DNA of 50,056 nucleotides from Nitriliruptoraceae bacterium (GCA_003563915.1 PWTE01000381.1:1-50056); one strand, 5' to 3'; positions 1-8,039 are shown, counted from the first letter of the stretch. Program-made: numbers and translations. Notes: generated by a model from the letters alone, not told the origin.

Positions 1-1
1 C

Positions 2-1105
2 GGGTTCGGGGAGACCACCCAGGTCCTGATCGAGGGCGACGACCTGGCGACCCCGACGGTGTTCAACGCCATGGCGGACGCGGTCGACGACCTGGCGGAC
101 ACGCCGGGAGTGCTCACCGTGCCGACCGTTGACGGCGAGGCAGCGCAGGCCAGCTCGCCGGTATCGCTGGTCCAGCAGCTGCTGGCGCCCGGTCCCGACG
201 GCACGCCGGGCGACCCCGACCTGGCCCGAGAGCTGATCGCGGCGGGCTACGACCCGCAGACCGGCCGGGTCGACGCTGACGCCGACGTCGAGGCGATCCT
301 GCGCCTGACGGCGACGGCGGATCCGGAAACCCACGACGCCTTGGTCGCCCACGATGGCGACGCCGTGATCGCGACGCTGATCGACATCAACACCCGGGCG
401 GGGGACCGCGGGGCTCTGGCGCTGCGCGACGCACTCGTCGCTGATCTGGGGCCGGTCGTCACGGCGGGGGCGTCGGTGATCGTCACCTCGCAGGACATCA
501 TCACCGCGGGCATCGTCGAGTCCCTGTCCGACTCGCAGGTCATCTCGCTGGTCATCACGCTGATCGCGGCGACGATCGTGCTGATGATCAGCTTCTGGTT
601 CGAGAACCGCCGGCCGATGCTGGGCTTGTTGACGATGATCCCCGTCGCGCTGGTCGTGCTGTGGACCTTCGGGTTGATGTACGTCAGCGGCATCCCCTTC
701 GGTCCCGTGACCGCCACGCTCACCGGTCTGGCCGTCGGGATCGGGGTGCCCTACACGATCCACATGGCCCGCCGGTTCGACGAGGACCGCCGCATCTACG
801 CGGACGTGCACGTCGCGATCCGTGAGAGCACCCGCAACACCGGGGGCGCGTTGGCGGGTTCGGCGTTCACGACCGCCGCCGGCTTCGGGATCCTGGTCAC
901 CTCGACGTTGGTGCCCTTCCAGCAGATGGGGCAGGTCACGGCCTACGCGATCATCCTGTCGCTGCTCGGCGCGGTGCTGGTCCTGCCATCGCTGCTGGTG
1001 CTGTGGGAACGATCGCACCGCCGCAAGGCTGGGCCCGCCGTCGTCGAGGACCTGGAGGCTCCCCTGGTCTCGGCGACGTTCACCGCGGCCCGCCGGCCGC
1101 GGTAG
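2..1105 (+). CDS. RND superfamily (MMPL-type) transporter, C-terminal part
   Basis: The reading frame is open from the window edge, so the N-terminus is missing; 367 residues remain. It begins with a soluble extracytoplasmic-type region and continues with a run of about six hydrophobic helices starting near base 540. Between helices lie polar turns such as FENRRPM and the conserved GIGVPYTIH..RRFDEDR block, followed by ALAGSAFTTAAGFG, both typical of the MMPL/HAE3 half of RND exporters. The protein probably moves lipids or hydrophobic compounds across the membrane using the proton gradient; the substrate cannot be read from this part. It is followed on the same strand by a small membrane protein. 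An RND-like lipid exporter is likely; an SSD-type variant is less so. Confidence 0.85.
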   Translation, partial: GFGETTQVLIEGDDLATPTVFNAMADAVDDLADTPGVLTVPTVDGEAAQASSPVSLVQQLLAPGPDGTPGDPDLARELIAAGYDPQTGRVDADADVEAILRLTATADPETHDALVAHDGDAVIATLIDINTRAGDRGALALRDALVADLGPVVTAGASVIVTSQDIITAGIVESLSDSQVISLVITLIAATIVLMISFWFENRRPMLGLLTMIPVALVVLWTFGLMYVSGIPFGPVTATLTGLAVGIGVPYTIHMARRFDEDRRIYADVHVAIRESTRNTGGALAGSAFTTAAGFGILVTSTLVPFQQMGQVTAYAIILSLLGAVLVLPSLLVLWERSHRRKAGPAVVEDLEAPLVSATFTAARRPR

Positions 1106-1146
1106 CTCACCGCGACCCCGTGCCATCCGGGGCTTGCGCAGGGCCG

Positions 1147-1152
1147 TACCCT
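1147..1152 (+). promoter_or_regulatory. Candidate -10 hexamer TACCCT
   Basis: A TAnnnT hexamer in an otherwise GC-rich gap, 29 nt before the GTG at 1182. It fits the recurrent spacing class seen before genes with a Shine-Dalgarno. No clear -35 was seen. Confidence 0.35.
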
Positions 1153-1181
1153 GGCCACGAGCTCCCGGTGAGGTGCCCACT

Positions 1182-1574
1182 GTGCCGCTGGTCTGGTTCC
1201 TGTTCTTCCTCCTCTCGCTGTACTGCCTGTTGGACGTGGCGATGTCCGACCCGAAGCAGGTGCGCAACCTCCCGAAGTTCGCCTGGTTGCTGATCGTGCT
1301 ATTCATCTTCGGTCTCGGTGCCGTCGCGTGGCTGCTGGGCGGACGCCCCGAAGGCTCCGGCCTCACGCCGGGTGGCGCCCCGAGCGGTGTCGACCGCGCG
1401 GGTCCGGTCCGCCGGAAGGACGCGGGAAGGAGCAGCTTCGATCAGCCGCCCTCACGCCCGAGTGGCGGGGGACGCACCCGTCCGAAGGGTCCCGACGACG
1501 ATCCGGAGTTCCTGCGCAAGCTCGACGAGCGGCTGCGGCGTGACGGGGGCGACGGCCCGGGCAGCGACGCCTGA
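1182..1574 (+). CDS. Small membrane protein with PLDc_N-type domain
   Basis: A 130-residue protein. GTG at 1182 is chosen because GAGGTG lies 6 nt upstream; a second in-frame GTG at 1173 is possible. Two hydrophobic helices (residues about 2-18 and 32-50) flank the polar loop DVAMSDPKQVRNLPKFAW, a pattern matching the phospholipase D-nuclease N-terminal (PLDc_N) family of small actinobacterial membrane proteins. The C-terminal 75 residues are a charged, disordered-looking tail rich in R, G, P and D. No catalytic HKD motif is present, so no enzymatic role is claimed. It ends 8 nt from the convergent aldo/keto reductase. Confidence 0.65.
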   Translation: MPLVWFLFFLLSLYCLLDVAMSDPKQVRNLPKFAWLLIVLFIFGLGAVAWLLGGRPEGSGLTPGGAPSGVDRAGPVRRKDAGRSSFDQPPSRPSGGGRTRPKGPDDDPEFLRKLDERLRRDGGDGPGSDA

Positions 1575-1586
1575 CCATCGGGTCAG
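1571..1586. terminator. Stem-loop between convergent genes
   Basis: CTGACC, four-base loop ATCG, then GGTCAG forms a perfect 6-bp stem. It contains both facing TGA stop codons (1572-1574 plus, 1583-1585 minus). There is no T-run, so it would be a weak bidirectional terminator or an mRNA 3'-end hairpin. Confidence 0.4.
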
Positions 1587-2527
1587 TAGCGCTCGCCGAC
1601 CGGAGGTGGGAGGGCGTCCAGGCGGCGCTGGTGCTCCGGCGCGAGTCGGAGGTCGGCAGCCGCCACGTTCTCCTCGAGGTAGCGGCGCCGTTTGGTCCCG
1701 GGGATCGCCACCAGCCGCGGAGATCGACCGAGCAGCCACGCCAGCGCGACCTGCGCCGGGGTGGCATCGACCTCGGAGGCGACCGCGCGGATCTCGTCGA
1801 CCAGGGGGCGGTTCGCCGCGATCGCAGCGTCGGTGAAGCGCGGGTTCCCGGCCCGGATATCGCGCTGCTCGAACCGCGCGTGGGTGATCGTCCCGGTCAG
1901 GTAGCCCCGCCCGAGGGGGGCGTACGGCAGGAACGTGGCGTGGTGTCGTTCGCACCAGGGCACGACCTCGTCGAGAGGCCCACGGGTCCACAGGGACAGC
2001 TCCGACTGCACCGAGGTCACCGGATGGATGGCGTGCGCCCGCTCGAGCGTTGCGATCTCGACCTCGCAGAGCCCGAGGTGGCGGACCCAACCCCGGGCGA
2101 CCAGTTCCGCCATCGCCCCCCACGACTCCTCGACGGGGACGGCGGGGTCCACGCGGTGCAACTGGTACAGGTCGATCACCTCGACGCCGAGTCGCCGCAG
2201 CGAGCCCTCGCAGGCCGCGCGCAGGTGGTCCGGTCGCCCGTTCGGGACCTCCCGACCCTGGTCGGGGTCGTGGACCAGACCCGCTTTCGTGGCGATGACC
2301 ACCTCGGCGCGGTGGGGGCCGAGTGCCCGGCCGACGAGTTCCTCGTTGACGAAGGGCCCGTACACGTCGGCCGTGTCGAACAGGGTGACGCCGAGTTCGA
2401 CCGCCCGGCGCAGGACCGTGAGCGACCGGGTGTCGTCCTGTTGGCTGGGGTCGTACTCGGCCGACATGCCCACGCACCCCAGGCCGATGGCGCCGACCTC
2501 CGACGCCCCGAGAGGCACCTGACGCAC
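1583..2527 (-). CDS. Aldo/keto reductase
   Basis: A 314-residue NADPH-dependent oxidoreductase of the aldo/keto reductase superfamily (TIM barrel). It starts at GTG 2527 behind GGAGGT at 5-nt spacing. The catalytic tetrad is visible: Asp51 and Tyr56 in FDTADVYG, Lys81 in ATKAG and His in YQLHRVD. The C-terminal cofactor segment AIPGTKRRRYLEENV is typical of the AKR11/AKR13-type bacterial reductases that act on aldehydes and ketones. Physiological substrate unknown. It is divergent from the next gene, with a shared palindromic promoter between them. A second, different AKR lies at 36905. Confidence 0.9.
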   Translation of the reverse strand: MRQVPLGASEVGAIGLGCVGMSAEYDPSQQDDTRSLTVLRRAVELGVTLFDTADVYGPFVNEELVGRALGPHRAEVVIATKAGLVHDPDQGREVPNGRPDHLRAACEGSLRRLGVEVIDLYQLHRVDPAVPVEESWGAMAELVARGWVRHLGLCEVEIATLERAHAIHPVTSVQSELSLWTRGPLDEVVPWCERHHATFLPYAPLGRGYLTGTITHARFEQRDIRAGNPRFTDAAIAANRPLVDEIRAVASEVDATPAQVALAWLLGRSPRLVAIPGTKRRRYLEENVAAADLRLAPEHQRRLDALPPPVGERY

Positions 2528-2556
2528 CGCCTACCTCCCTGCCCGCCGGTGGGAGG

Positions 2557-2566
2557 ACGGTACCGT
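2557..2566. promoter_or_regulatory. Palindromic bidirectional -10 element
   Basis: The perfect palindrome ACGGTACCGT reads TACCGT on both strands. The plus-strand hexamer (2561-2566) ends 29 nt before ATG 2596, and the minus-strand hexamer (2562-2557) ends 29 nt before GTG 2527. One symmetrical element may therefore serve both divergent genes. Confidence 0.45.
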
Positions 2567-2595
2567 CGTGCGTACCCAGCGCACCGGGGGTGCCC

Positions 2596-3432
2596 ATGTC
2601 GCTCCTGTTCCTCGATCCGGGGCTGCTCGCGCTCCTGCTCGGGGCGCTCGTGGTCTGCCTCCTGGTGTGGGCGGGGAGGCTCGATGCGTGGCTCGGGCGT
2701 GACGCGATCTGGACCGTGCTGGTCTGGCCGGCTCCCGTCGCGACGCTGTTGCTTCCCGTGGTCGGGGCGCCACTGTGGGCGGTGGCACGGGCGATGGGGG
2801 TGATGGACACCGCTGGCGGCCTCGCCGCTGGCCTGATCTACCTGGCGATCTTCGGGATCGCCTGGGTCGCCGTGGTCGTGTGGCCGCCCGCATGGTTGCT
2901 CCCCTCCTGGGCTCGTGCGCGGGTCATGACGACGCCCTCGCCTCGCGCAGCCCCCCGGCCGGACGCGGTACCGGCCCTGCACGTGGTGCGCGGACGTGGA
3001 CATGGCTCCCGCGCACGTTGGGCCTGGCGGGTCGACGCCGTTCCGGGGTTCCTCTGGCAGGAGGGTGAGCTCCTCCGGTTCCGTGCCCTGGGAGAGTTGA
3101 CGGAGGGCGACGTGCGGACCTGGCTGGACGACGCACTCGAGGGTCTCGACGAGCCGCACGGCGCTCCCGGAGGTGGCGAGGAACGCTCGGTGGACGCTTT
3201 CTCGCCGGGCAACGAGATCCGGTTGGACGCCCCGGAGGGCGGATGGTGGACGCGGCGCAGCGTGGACGTCGACCTCACGGCGGTCGCGACCTGGCGCGTC
3301 ACCGCGACCCGCCCCTGGTCCGACGCCGGTCTGCTCGAGCTCGAGATCGCCGGACGAGGGAGGCTGGGGCTCTGGGTCGAGGACGTGCGGGCGATCGCGG
3401 TCGGTGGCGATCGACGCCGGAGCGACCGGTGA
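2596..3432 (+). CDS. Hypothetical membrane protein
   Basis: A 278-residue protein I do not recognise. The ATG at 2596 is preferred, with a G-run just upstream; GTG 2590 is in frame and possible. Three hydrophobic helices occupy residues about 5-30, 37-60 and 70-97. A positively charged, proline-rich stretch follows, then a soluble domain of about 150 residues with Trp-rich segments (RWAWRVDAVPGFLWQEGE, GGWWTRRSVDVDLTAV) and a beta-rich end. The soluble domain looks as if it repeats a WRV/WRVTATRPW theme, possibly two related beta units. No catalytic motif was found. Confidence 0.6.
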   Translation: MSLLFLDPGLLALLLGALVVCLLVWAGRLDAWLGRDAIWTVLVWPAPVATLLLPVVGAPLWAVARAMGVMDTAGGLAAGLIYLAIFGIAWVAVVVWPPAWLLPSWARARVMTTPSPRAAPRPDAVPALHVVRGRGHGSRARWAWRVDAVPGFLWQEGELLRFRALGELTEGDVRTWLDDALEGLDEPHGAPGGGEERSVDAFSPGNEIRLDAPEGGWWTRRSVDVDLTAVATWRVTATRPWSDAGLLELEIAGRGRLGLWVEDVRAIAVGGDRRRSDR

Positions 3433-3474
3433 GTGGCAGAGCGAAGCGGTGGCGCGGGCCGAGCGCGGAGCGCG

Positions 3475-3480
3475 TAGGGT
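3475..3480 (+). promoter_or_regulatory. Candidate -10 hexamer TAGGGT
   Basis: The only TAnnnT hexamer in the gap before the DUF2510 gene, 86 nt upstream of its ATG. That would leave a fairly long leader, so confidence is low. Confidence 0.25.
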
Positions 3481-3566
3481 TCGGGTGACGGGGCCGGACG
3501 ATCGAGGGGCCCGGTGTTCAGGCCAGGAGAGCCCAGTCGCGACGATGCGCACGGGAGGTAACGAGC

Positions 3567-4802
3567 ATGACGAACGGCGAGATCCCCGCGGGCTGGTACC
3601 CCGATCCCAACGGCCAAGGCGAACGGTGGTGGGACGGCAACGCCTGGTCGGAGCACACCCGTAACGCCGCCGCGGAGGCGGCCCCGGCGCAACCGGCGCA
3701 ACCGGCGCAGGTGCCAGCCGGGTGGTATCCCGACCCGTCCGGCGGGGGCCGTCAGCGCTGGTGGGACGGCAACGCCTGGACCGACCACGTCCACCCGCCG
3801 GAGTCGTCGGGCGCCTCGGCGGAGGCCGCCGCTAGCCAACAGCCGACCGCGACGCAGGGGGCGGCGACCGCGCAGGCGACGACGGCGTCGCATGGCGACA
3901 TCCCGGCGGGGTGGTACCCCGATCCGTCGGGGGGTGACGGGCAGCGTTGGTGGGACGGCAGCCAGTGGACCGAGAACGTCCATCCGGAGCAGCCCCTTGC
4001 CGTCGAACCCGAGCCTGAGCCAGCGGCGGTGGAGCCCGAGCCTGAGCCAGCGGCGGTGGAGCCCGAACCCGCCACCGTCGAGCCGGCGGCCGATGACCGT
4101 GCCATGGATGACCAGGGTGAGGCCTCAGCTGACGAGGAACCGGTCGAGAGGCCGGCCTCTCGACCGAGTTACGCCGCAGGGGATCTCGGCGCCGTGATCA
4201 CCCCGATACCGACCCACCGAGAGGACACTCCAACCGCGGACGTACCCGCCGAGGACGTACCGGCCGAGGATGTACCGGCCGAGGACGTACCCGCCGAGGA
4301 CGTACCCGCCGACCCGGCAGCACTGAGCTCCGAACCCTCCGTGGAGGATCACGCTGCGCTACCGGACGATCAGGCGACGTCGACGGAACACGACCTCGGA
4401 GAGGCCGCGGCCGAGCCGTCGATCCCGGCAGGCTGGTACCCGGACCCCTCTGGGGGTGGAGGACAGCGCTGGTGGGACGGGACCCAGTGGACGGATCAGG
4501 CCCAAGCCGACCAGGAGCCCAGCGAAGCGGCCGCTCTGGCGATCCCCGCTGGCTGGTACCCGGACCCCTCCGGGGGTGGAGGACAGCGCTGGTGGGACGG
4601 CACCCAGTGGACCGAGCACGTCCACCCCGCCCAGGGCACGGGAGCCGCCGACCGGTCCGCCGGACCGGCCGCGGCGCAGCAGGGGACATCGCCGCAGGCC
4701 GATGCGATCCCGGCGGGGTGGTACCCGGACCCGAACGGTCAGGGTGAGCGGTGGTGGGACGGCAGCGCCTGGTCGCAGCACACGCGACCGTCTGGCGGCT
4801 GA
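3567..4802 (+). CDS. Protein with six DUF2510 modules
   Basis: A 411-residue protein. It starts at ATG 3567 with GGGAGGT 7 nt upstream. It contains six copies of the DUF2510 module, pattern (I/V)PAGWYPDP...RWWDG..W: near residues 6, 50, 112, 286, 327 and 378. The modules are separated by Ala/Glu/Pro-rich linkers, one with EPEPEPAAV repeats and one with five ADVPA/EDVPA units. There is no signal peptide or hydrophobic helix. Elsewhere DUF2510 usually occurs once, at the N-terminus of actinobacterial membrane proteins, so a soluble protein made only of modules is unusual. The Trp-rich modules suggest a multivalent binding or scaffold role; that is inference. Modules 4 and 5 are nearly identical in DNA. 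Confidence 0.85.
   Translation: MTNGEIPAGWYPDPNGQGERWWDGNAWSEHTRNAAAEAAPAQPAQPAQVPAGWYPDPSGGGRQRWWDGNAWTDHVHPPESSGASAEAAASQQPTATQGAATAQATTASHGDIPAGWYPDPSGGDGQRWWDGSQWTENVHPEQPLAVEPEPEPAAVEPEPEPAAVEPEPATVEPAADDRAMDDQGEASADEEPVERPASRPSYAAGDLGAVITPIPTHREDTPTADVPAEDVPAEDVPAEDVPAEDVPADPAALSSEPSVEDHAALPDDQATSTEHDLGEAAAEPSIPAGWYPDPSGGGGQRWWDGTQWTDQAQADQEPSEAAALAIPAGWYPDPSGGGGQRWWDGTQWTEHVHPAQGTGAADRSAGPAAAQQGTSPQADAIPAGWYPDPNGQGERWWDGSAWSQHTRPSGG
4008..4061 (+). repeat. 27-bp tandem repeat, two copies
   Basis: Two exact 27-bp units (4008-4034 and 4035-4061), followed by a partial third, encode PEPEPAAVE in the linker after DUF2510 module 3. The in-frame length suggests expansion by slippage. Confidence 0.8.
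4236..4310 (+). repeat. 15-bp tandem repeat, five copies
   Basis: Five 15-bp units encode ADVPA once and EDVPA four times. They differ at only a few positions, such as CCC/CCG and GAC/GAT. They lie in the longest linker of the DUF2510 protein. Confidence 0.8.
4431..4611 (+). repeat. Recently duplicated DUF2510 module
   Basis: Bases 4431-4491 and 4551-4611 match with only two differences (4451/4571 and 4481/4601). Modules 4 and 5 therefore arose by a recent in-frame duplication with a 120-bp period. Confidence 0.8.
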
Positions 4803-4859
4803 GCACCTGCGGCTCCCGGCACGTCGGGGGACCACGATCCGCGGTCGCTGACAGGGCCG

Positions 4860-4865
4860 TACCGT
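4860..4865 (+). promoter_or_regulatory. Candidate -10 hexamer TACCGT
   Basis: TACCGT lies 33 nt before ATG 4899. It matches the hexamer seen in many other gaps of this window. Confidence 0.4.
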
Positions 4866-4898
4866 AGGTAGCCCCTGACCCCGCACCGACACGAGCCC

Positions 4899-5933
4899 AT
4901 GAGCAGCGACAAGACGCCCACCTACGTCGAAGACGAGTTCCAACGCGACACCAACTACATCCCCGACCGCATCACGCGGGATGCGCGCGACGGCTGGCCC
5001 GTCGAACCAGGTCGCTACCGGTTGGTCGTAGCCCGCGCCTGTCCGTGGGCGAACCGTGCGATCATCGTCCGACGTCTCCTCGGCCTCGAGCCGGTCCTGT
5101 CGATGGGGATCGCCGGCCCGACCCACGACGCCGACAGCTGGACCTTCGACAAGGATCCCGACGAGGTCGACCCGGTCCTCGGCATCACCAGACTCAAGGA
5201 TGCCTACCTCGAGCGTTACCCCGGGTACGACCGGGGCATCACGGTGCCTGCGATCGTGGAGATCGCCAGCGGCAAGGTCGTCACCAACGACTTCCCGACG
5301 CTCACCCTCGACCTGTCCACGGAGTGGACCGAGTACCACCGCGAAGGGGCACCCGACCTGTTCCCCGAACCGCTCCGCGACGAGATCCTCGAGGTATCGC
5401 AGCTGGTCTACGAGGACGTGAACAACGGTGTCTACCGTGCGGGTTTCGCGGGTACGGCGCGCGGCTACGAGAAGGCCTACCACGACCTGTTCTCGCGCCT
5501 CGACTGGCTGTCCGAACGTCTGGCGACCCAGCGCTACCTCGTCGGGAACGCGATCACCGAAGCGGACGTGCGCCTGTTCACGACCCTGGTCCGCTTCGAC
5601 GCCGTCTACCACAACCACTTCAAGTGCAACCGGAACAAGCTCACCGAGATGCCGGTGCTGTGGGCGTACGCGCGCGACCTGTTCCAGACCCCCGGCTTCG
5701 GGGACACCGTCGACTTCATCGACATCAAGCGGCACTACTACGAGGTCCACCGCGACATCAACCCCACCGGGATCGTCCCGCTGGGCCCGGATCTGCGGAA
5801 CTGGGCGTCGCCACACTTCCGGGAGGAGCTCGACGGGTCCCCGTTCGGGGACGGCACACCACCGGGGCCCGTCGCCGACGGGGAACGGGTGCCACCCGAA
5901 GCCAACCCGGCCCTCTACCCTGTGGAGGGTTGA
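4899..5933 (+). CDS. Xi-class glutathione transferase / glutathionyl-hydroquinone reductase family
   Basis: A 344-residue protein of the ECM4/YqjG family. These enzymes use an active-site cysteine to reduce S-thiolated hydroquinones. The signature is present: RACPWANR with Cys48 in a thioredoxin-like N-terminal domain, then a long insert, VPAIVE, and an all-helical GST_C domain ending with the family-typical GDTVDFIDIKRHYYEVHRD and NPTGIVPLGP. The length is close to the usual 320-330 residues. The Shine-Dalgarno is weak. Actinobacteria mostly use mycothiol, so the thiol partner may not be glutathione; that is inference. It stands alone between a promoter-like gap and the hemolysin-III gene. 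Confidence 0.88.
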   Translation: MSSDKTPTYVEDEFQRDTNYIPDRITRDARDGWPVEPGRYRLVVARACPWANRAIIVRRLLGLEPVLSMGIAGPTHDADSWTFDKDPDEVDPVLGITRLKDAYLERYPGYDRGITVPAIVEIASGKVVTNDFPTLTLDLSTEWTEYHREGAPDLFPEPLRDEILEVSQLVYEDVNNGVYRAGFAGTARGYEKAYHDLFSRLDWLSERLATQRYLVGNAITEADVRLFTTLVRFDAVYHNHFKCNRNKLTEMPVLWAYARDLFQTPGFGDTVDFIDIKRHYYEVHRDINPTGIVPLGPDLRNWASPHFREELDGSPFGDGTPPGPVADGERVPPEANPALYPVEG

Positions 5934-6050
5934 GTCGCCCGATGGTGGCCGCGGGCAGCGTTCGTCCCCGTCGCTGAGCGCGTACGGTCGCTACGCACCG
6001 GTCGGTGGCGATGACGTCGGGTGGAACTCGGCCAGAAGGAGGACATCGAG

Positions 6051-6740
6051 GTGGAGGGTCAGCTAGCCCGGGCGCCGCGTCTGTCCTCGCTCCGTGGGCT
6101 CCGTGAGGACGCGCCACGGTTGCGGGGGTGGGTCCACGCGGCAGCCGCCCCCGCGGCGGTGGTCGTCGCCATCCTGCTGTGGCGAGCTGCCTCCCCCGGA
6201 CTCCCGCGTCTGTCCGTCGCGGTCTTCGGTGTCGGTCTGGTCGCCCTGTTCGCGACATCTGGGGCGTACCACCTGCCGCGCTGGCCCGTACGGATCCGTT
6301 ACTGGCTCTCGCGCGCCGACGTCGCGATGATCCAGTTGTTCATCGCGGCGTCGTACACACCTTTCGCCGTCCACACGCTCAGCGGAGCCTGGCGGTGGTG
6401 GAGCCTGATCGTCGCGTGGAGCGTCGCGATCATCGGCGCGCTGGTAGCAGCTTCGCCGATCCGAGCGTCACGCTGGGTCGCGGTGGTGGCCTACGCGGGC
6501 TTCGCCTCCTTGGCGGTCGTGCCGCTGAGCCGCATCGCTGCGGTCCTGCCGCTGCCGGGACTCGGACTGATCGTGATCGGGGGCGCGCTCTACCTCACCG
6601 GTGGTGTCATCTACGCGCGGCGCTGGCCGGACCCCTGGCCACGGACCTTCGGGTTCCACGAGGTGTTCCACCTCCTGGTCGTCGCGGCCGGGGCGGCTCA
6701 CGTCGCCGCCGTCTGGGGGTTCGCACTGCCGCTCGGCTGA
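6051..6740 (+). CDS. Hemolysin III / PAQR family membrane protein
   Basis: A 229-residue integral membrane protein. GTG 6051 is chosen because AAGGAGGA lies 7 nt upstream; an in-frame GTG at 6021 lacks such a site. Seven hydrophobic helices are visible. The family residues are present: SGAYH near residue 70, an Asp in SRADVAMIQ, and GFHEVFH near the C-terminus, which together form the zinc site of the progestin/adipoQ receptor superfamily. Bacterial members resemble ceramidases and are tied to membrane-lipid homeostasis; the haemolysin label is historical. The gap to rimK is 67 nt and holds a candidate promoter. Confidence 0.85.
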   Translation: MEGQLARAPRLSSLRGLREDAPRLRGWVHAAAAPAAVVVAILLWRAASPGLPRLSVAVFGVGLVALFATSGAYHLPRWPVRIRYWLSRADVAMIQLFIAASYTPFAVHTLSGAWRWWSLIVAWSVAIIGALVAASPIRASRWVAVVAYAGFASLAVVPLSRIAAVLPLPGLGLIVIGGALYLTGGVIYARRWPDPWPRTFGFHEVFHLLVVAAGAAHVAAVWGFALPLG

Positions 6741-6774
6741 CGAACTGCGGCCGACGGTGCCGGTGGGAGGCTGT

Positions 6775-6780
6775 TACCGT
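6775..6780 (+). promoter_or_regulatory. Candidate -10 hexamer TACCGT before rimK operon
   Basis: TACCGT lies 27 nt upstream of GTG 6808, which also has a GAGAGGAGAG ribosome binding site. It is probably the start of the rimK, HEAT-like, HD-GYP transcript. Confidence 0.45.
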
Positions 6781-6807
6781 GCCGAGCGGACGCCCGAGAG
6801 GAGAGCG

Positions 6808-8013
6808 GTGAACCTCGCCATCCTGTCCCGCGCGAGGGACAGCTACAGCACCCGCCGGCTGGTCGCTGCAGCGGAGGAACGTGACCACCAGGTGCGTGTG
6901 CTCGACACGCTCCGCTTCGCGATCGACCTCACCGGCGACGAACCCGACCTGCAGTACCGCGGGAAGGCTCTGGCGGACTACGACGCCATCCTGCCCAGGA
7001 TCGGGGCGTCCATCACGTTCTTCGGGATGGCGGTGGTCCGCCAGTTCGAGCAGATGGACGTCTACACACCGACGACCGCCGCGGGGATCGCCAACTCGCG
7101 CGACAAGCTGCGGTCGATGCAGATCCTCTCCCGTCACGACGTCGGGATCCCCGCGACCGCGTTCGTCCGGGACCGCGCCGACGTGATGCCAGCGATCGAG
7201 CGGGTCGGTGGCGCCCCCGTGGTCATCAAGCTCCTGGAGGGGACCCAGGGCATCGGCGTGATCCTGGCTCCGGACAACAAGGTCGCCGGCGCGGTGATCG
7301 AGACGCTGCAGTCCACCCGGCAGAACGTGCTGATCCAACGCTTCGTCTCGGAGAGCAAGGGCCGCGACATCCGAGCGTTCGTGCTCGGTGACCGTGTCGT
7401 CGCGGCCATGCGGCGGGTCGCTCAGGGTGACGAGTTCCGGTCCAACGTCCACCGTGGCGGGTTCGTGGAGTCGGTCGAACTCGACGAGGAGTACCAGCGG
7501 GTCGCGGTGAAGGCCGCGCAGATCATGGGACTCAAGGTCGCCGGGGTCGACATGCTGGAAGGCAAGGATGGCCCGAGCATCATGGAGGTCAACTCCTCCC
7601 CGGGCCTCGAGGGGATCGAATCAGCGACCCAGTTGGACATCGCCGGCGCGGTGGTCGACTACGTCGCGAACCAGGTCGACTTCCCAGAGCTCGACGTCCG
7701 TCAACGGCTCACCGTGAGCACCGGGTACGGCGTCGCCGAACTGCTCGTGCGAGAGGGCCTCGACCTGGTCGGGCGCACCCTCGCCGAGTCCGGTCTGCGT
7801 GAACGTGACATCTCGGTGCTGACCCTCACGCGTGACGCCAAGGTGATCCCGAACCCGCGCGGACACCGCGAGCTGGAAGCGGGCGATCGGCTCCTGTGCT
7901 TCGGACGTCTCGAGGAGATGCGTGACCTGGTTCCGGCGCGGCGTCGTCGGCGTGCGCGCGCACAGCTCGAGCCGCTCCCCGACGACCCGCTGCACGAGGA
8001 GGACGACAGCTGA
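6808..8013 (+). CDS. rimK: RimK-type ATP-grasp ligase fused to a TrkA-C (RCK_C) domain
   Basis: A 401-residue protein; GTG 6808 follows GAGAGGAGAG. Residues 1-295 match RimK, the alpha-L-glutamate ligase that adds glutamates to ribosomal protein S6. Visible are the N-terminal RimK domain, the ATP-grasp lysine in VVIKLLEGTQGIGV, the SESKGRDIRAFV segment and the metal-binding IMEVNSSPGLEGIE. E. coli RimK ends near residue 300. Here about 80 more residues (297-375) follow, with RLTVSTGYGVAELLV, LVGRTLAESGLRERDI and LEAGDRLLCFGRLEEM: the layout of a TrkA-C/RCK_C domain, which elsewhere gates potassium transporters and in some proteins binds cyclic di-AMP. A basic, then acidic tail ends the protein. 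The fusion suggests allosteric control of the ligase; that is inference. Confidence 0.88.
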   Translation: MNLAILSRARDSYSTRRLVAAAEERDHQVRVLDTLRFAIDLTGDEPDLQYRGKALADYDAILPRIGASITFFGMAVVRQFEQMDVYTPTTAAGIANSRDKLRSMQILSRHDVGIPATAFVRDRADVMPAIERVGGAPVVIKLLEGTQGIGVILAPDNKVAGAVIETLQSTRQNVLIQRFVSESKGRDIRAFVLGDRVVAAMRRVAQGDEFRSNVHRGGFVESVELDEEYQRVAVKAAQIMGLKVAGVDMLEGKDGPSIMEVNSSPGLEGIESATQLDIAGAVVDYVANQVDFPELDVRQRLTVSTGYGVAELLVREGLDLVGRTLAESGLRERDISVLTLTRDAKVIPNPRGHRELEAGDRLLCFGRLEEMRDLVPARRRRRARAQLEPLPDDPLHEEDDS

Positions 8014-8039
8014 TCCGATACCACGGGCTGAACGGGTGA

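Noticed and set aside
6021-6050. GTG 6021 as start of the hemolysin-III gene
   Set aside because: AAGGAGGA lies inside the resulting extension and fits GTG 6051 at 7-nt spacing.
8037-8039. Selenocysteine at the TGA before the HEAT-like frame
   Set aside because: Only a 4-bp hairpin follows, without a bacterial SECIS shape; no selenoprotein family matches and no sel genes are in the window.
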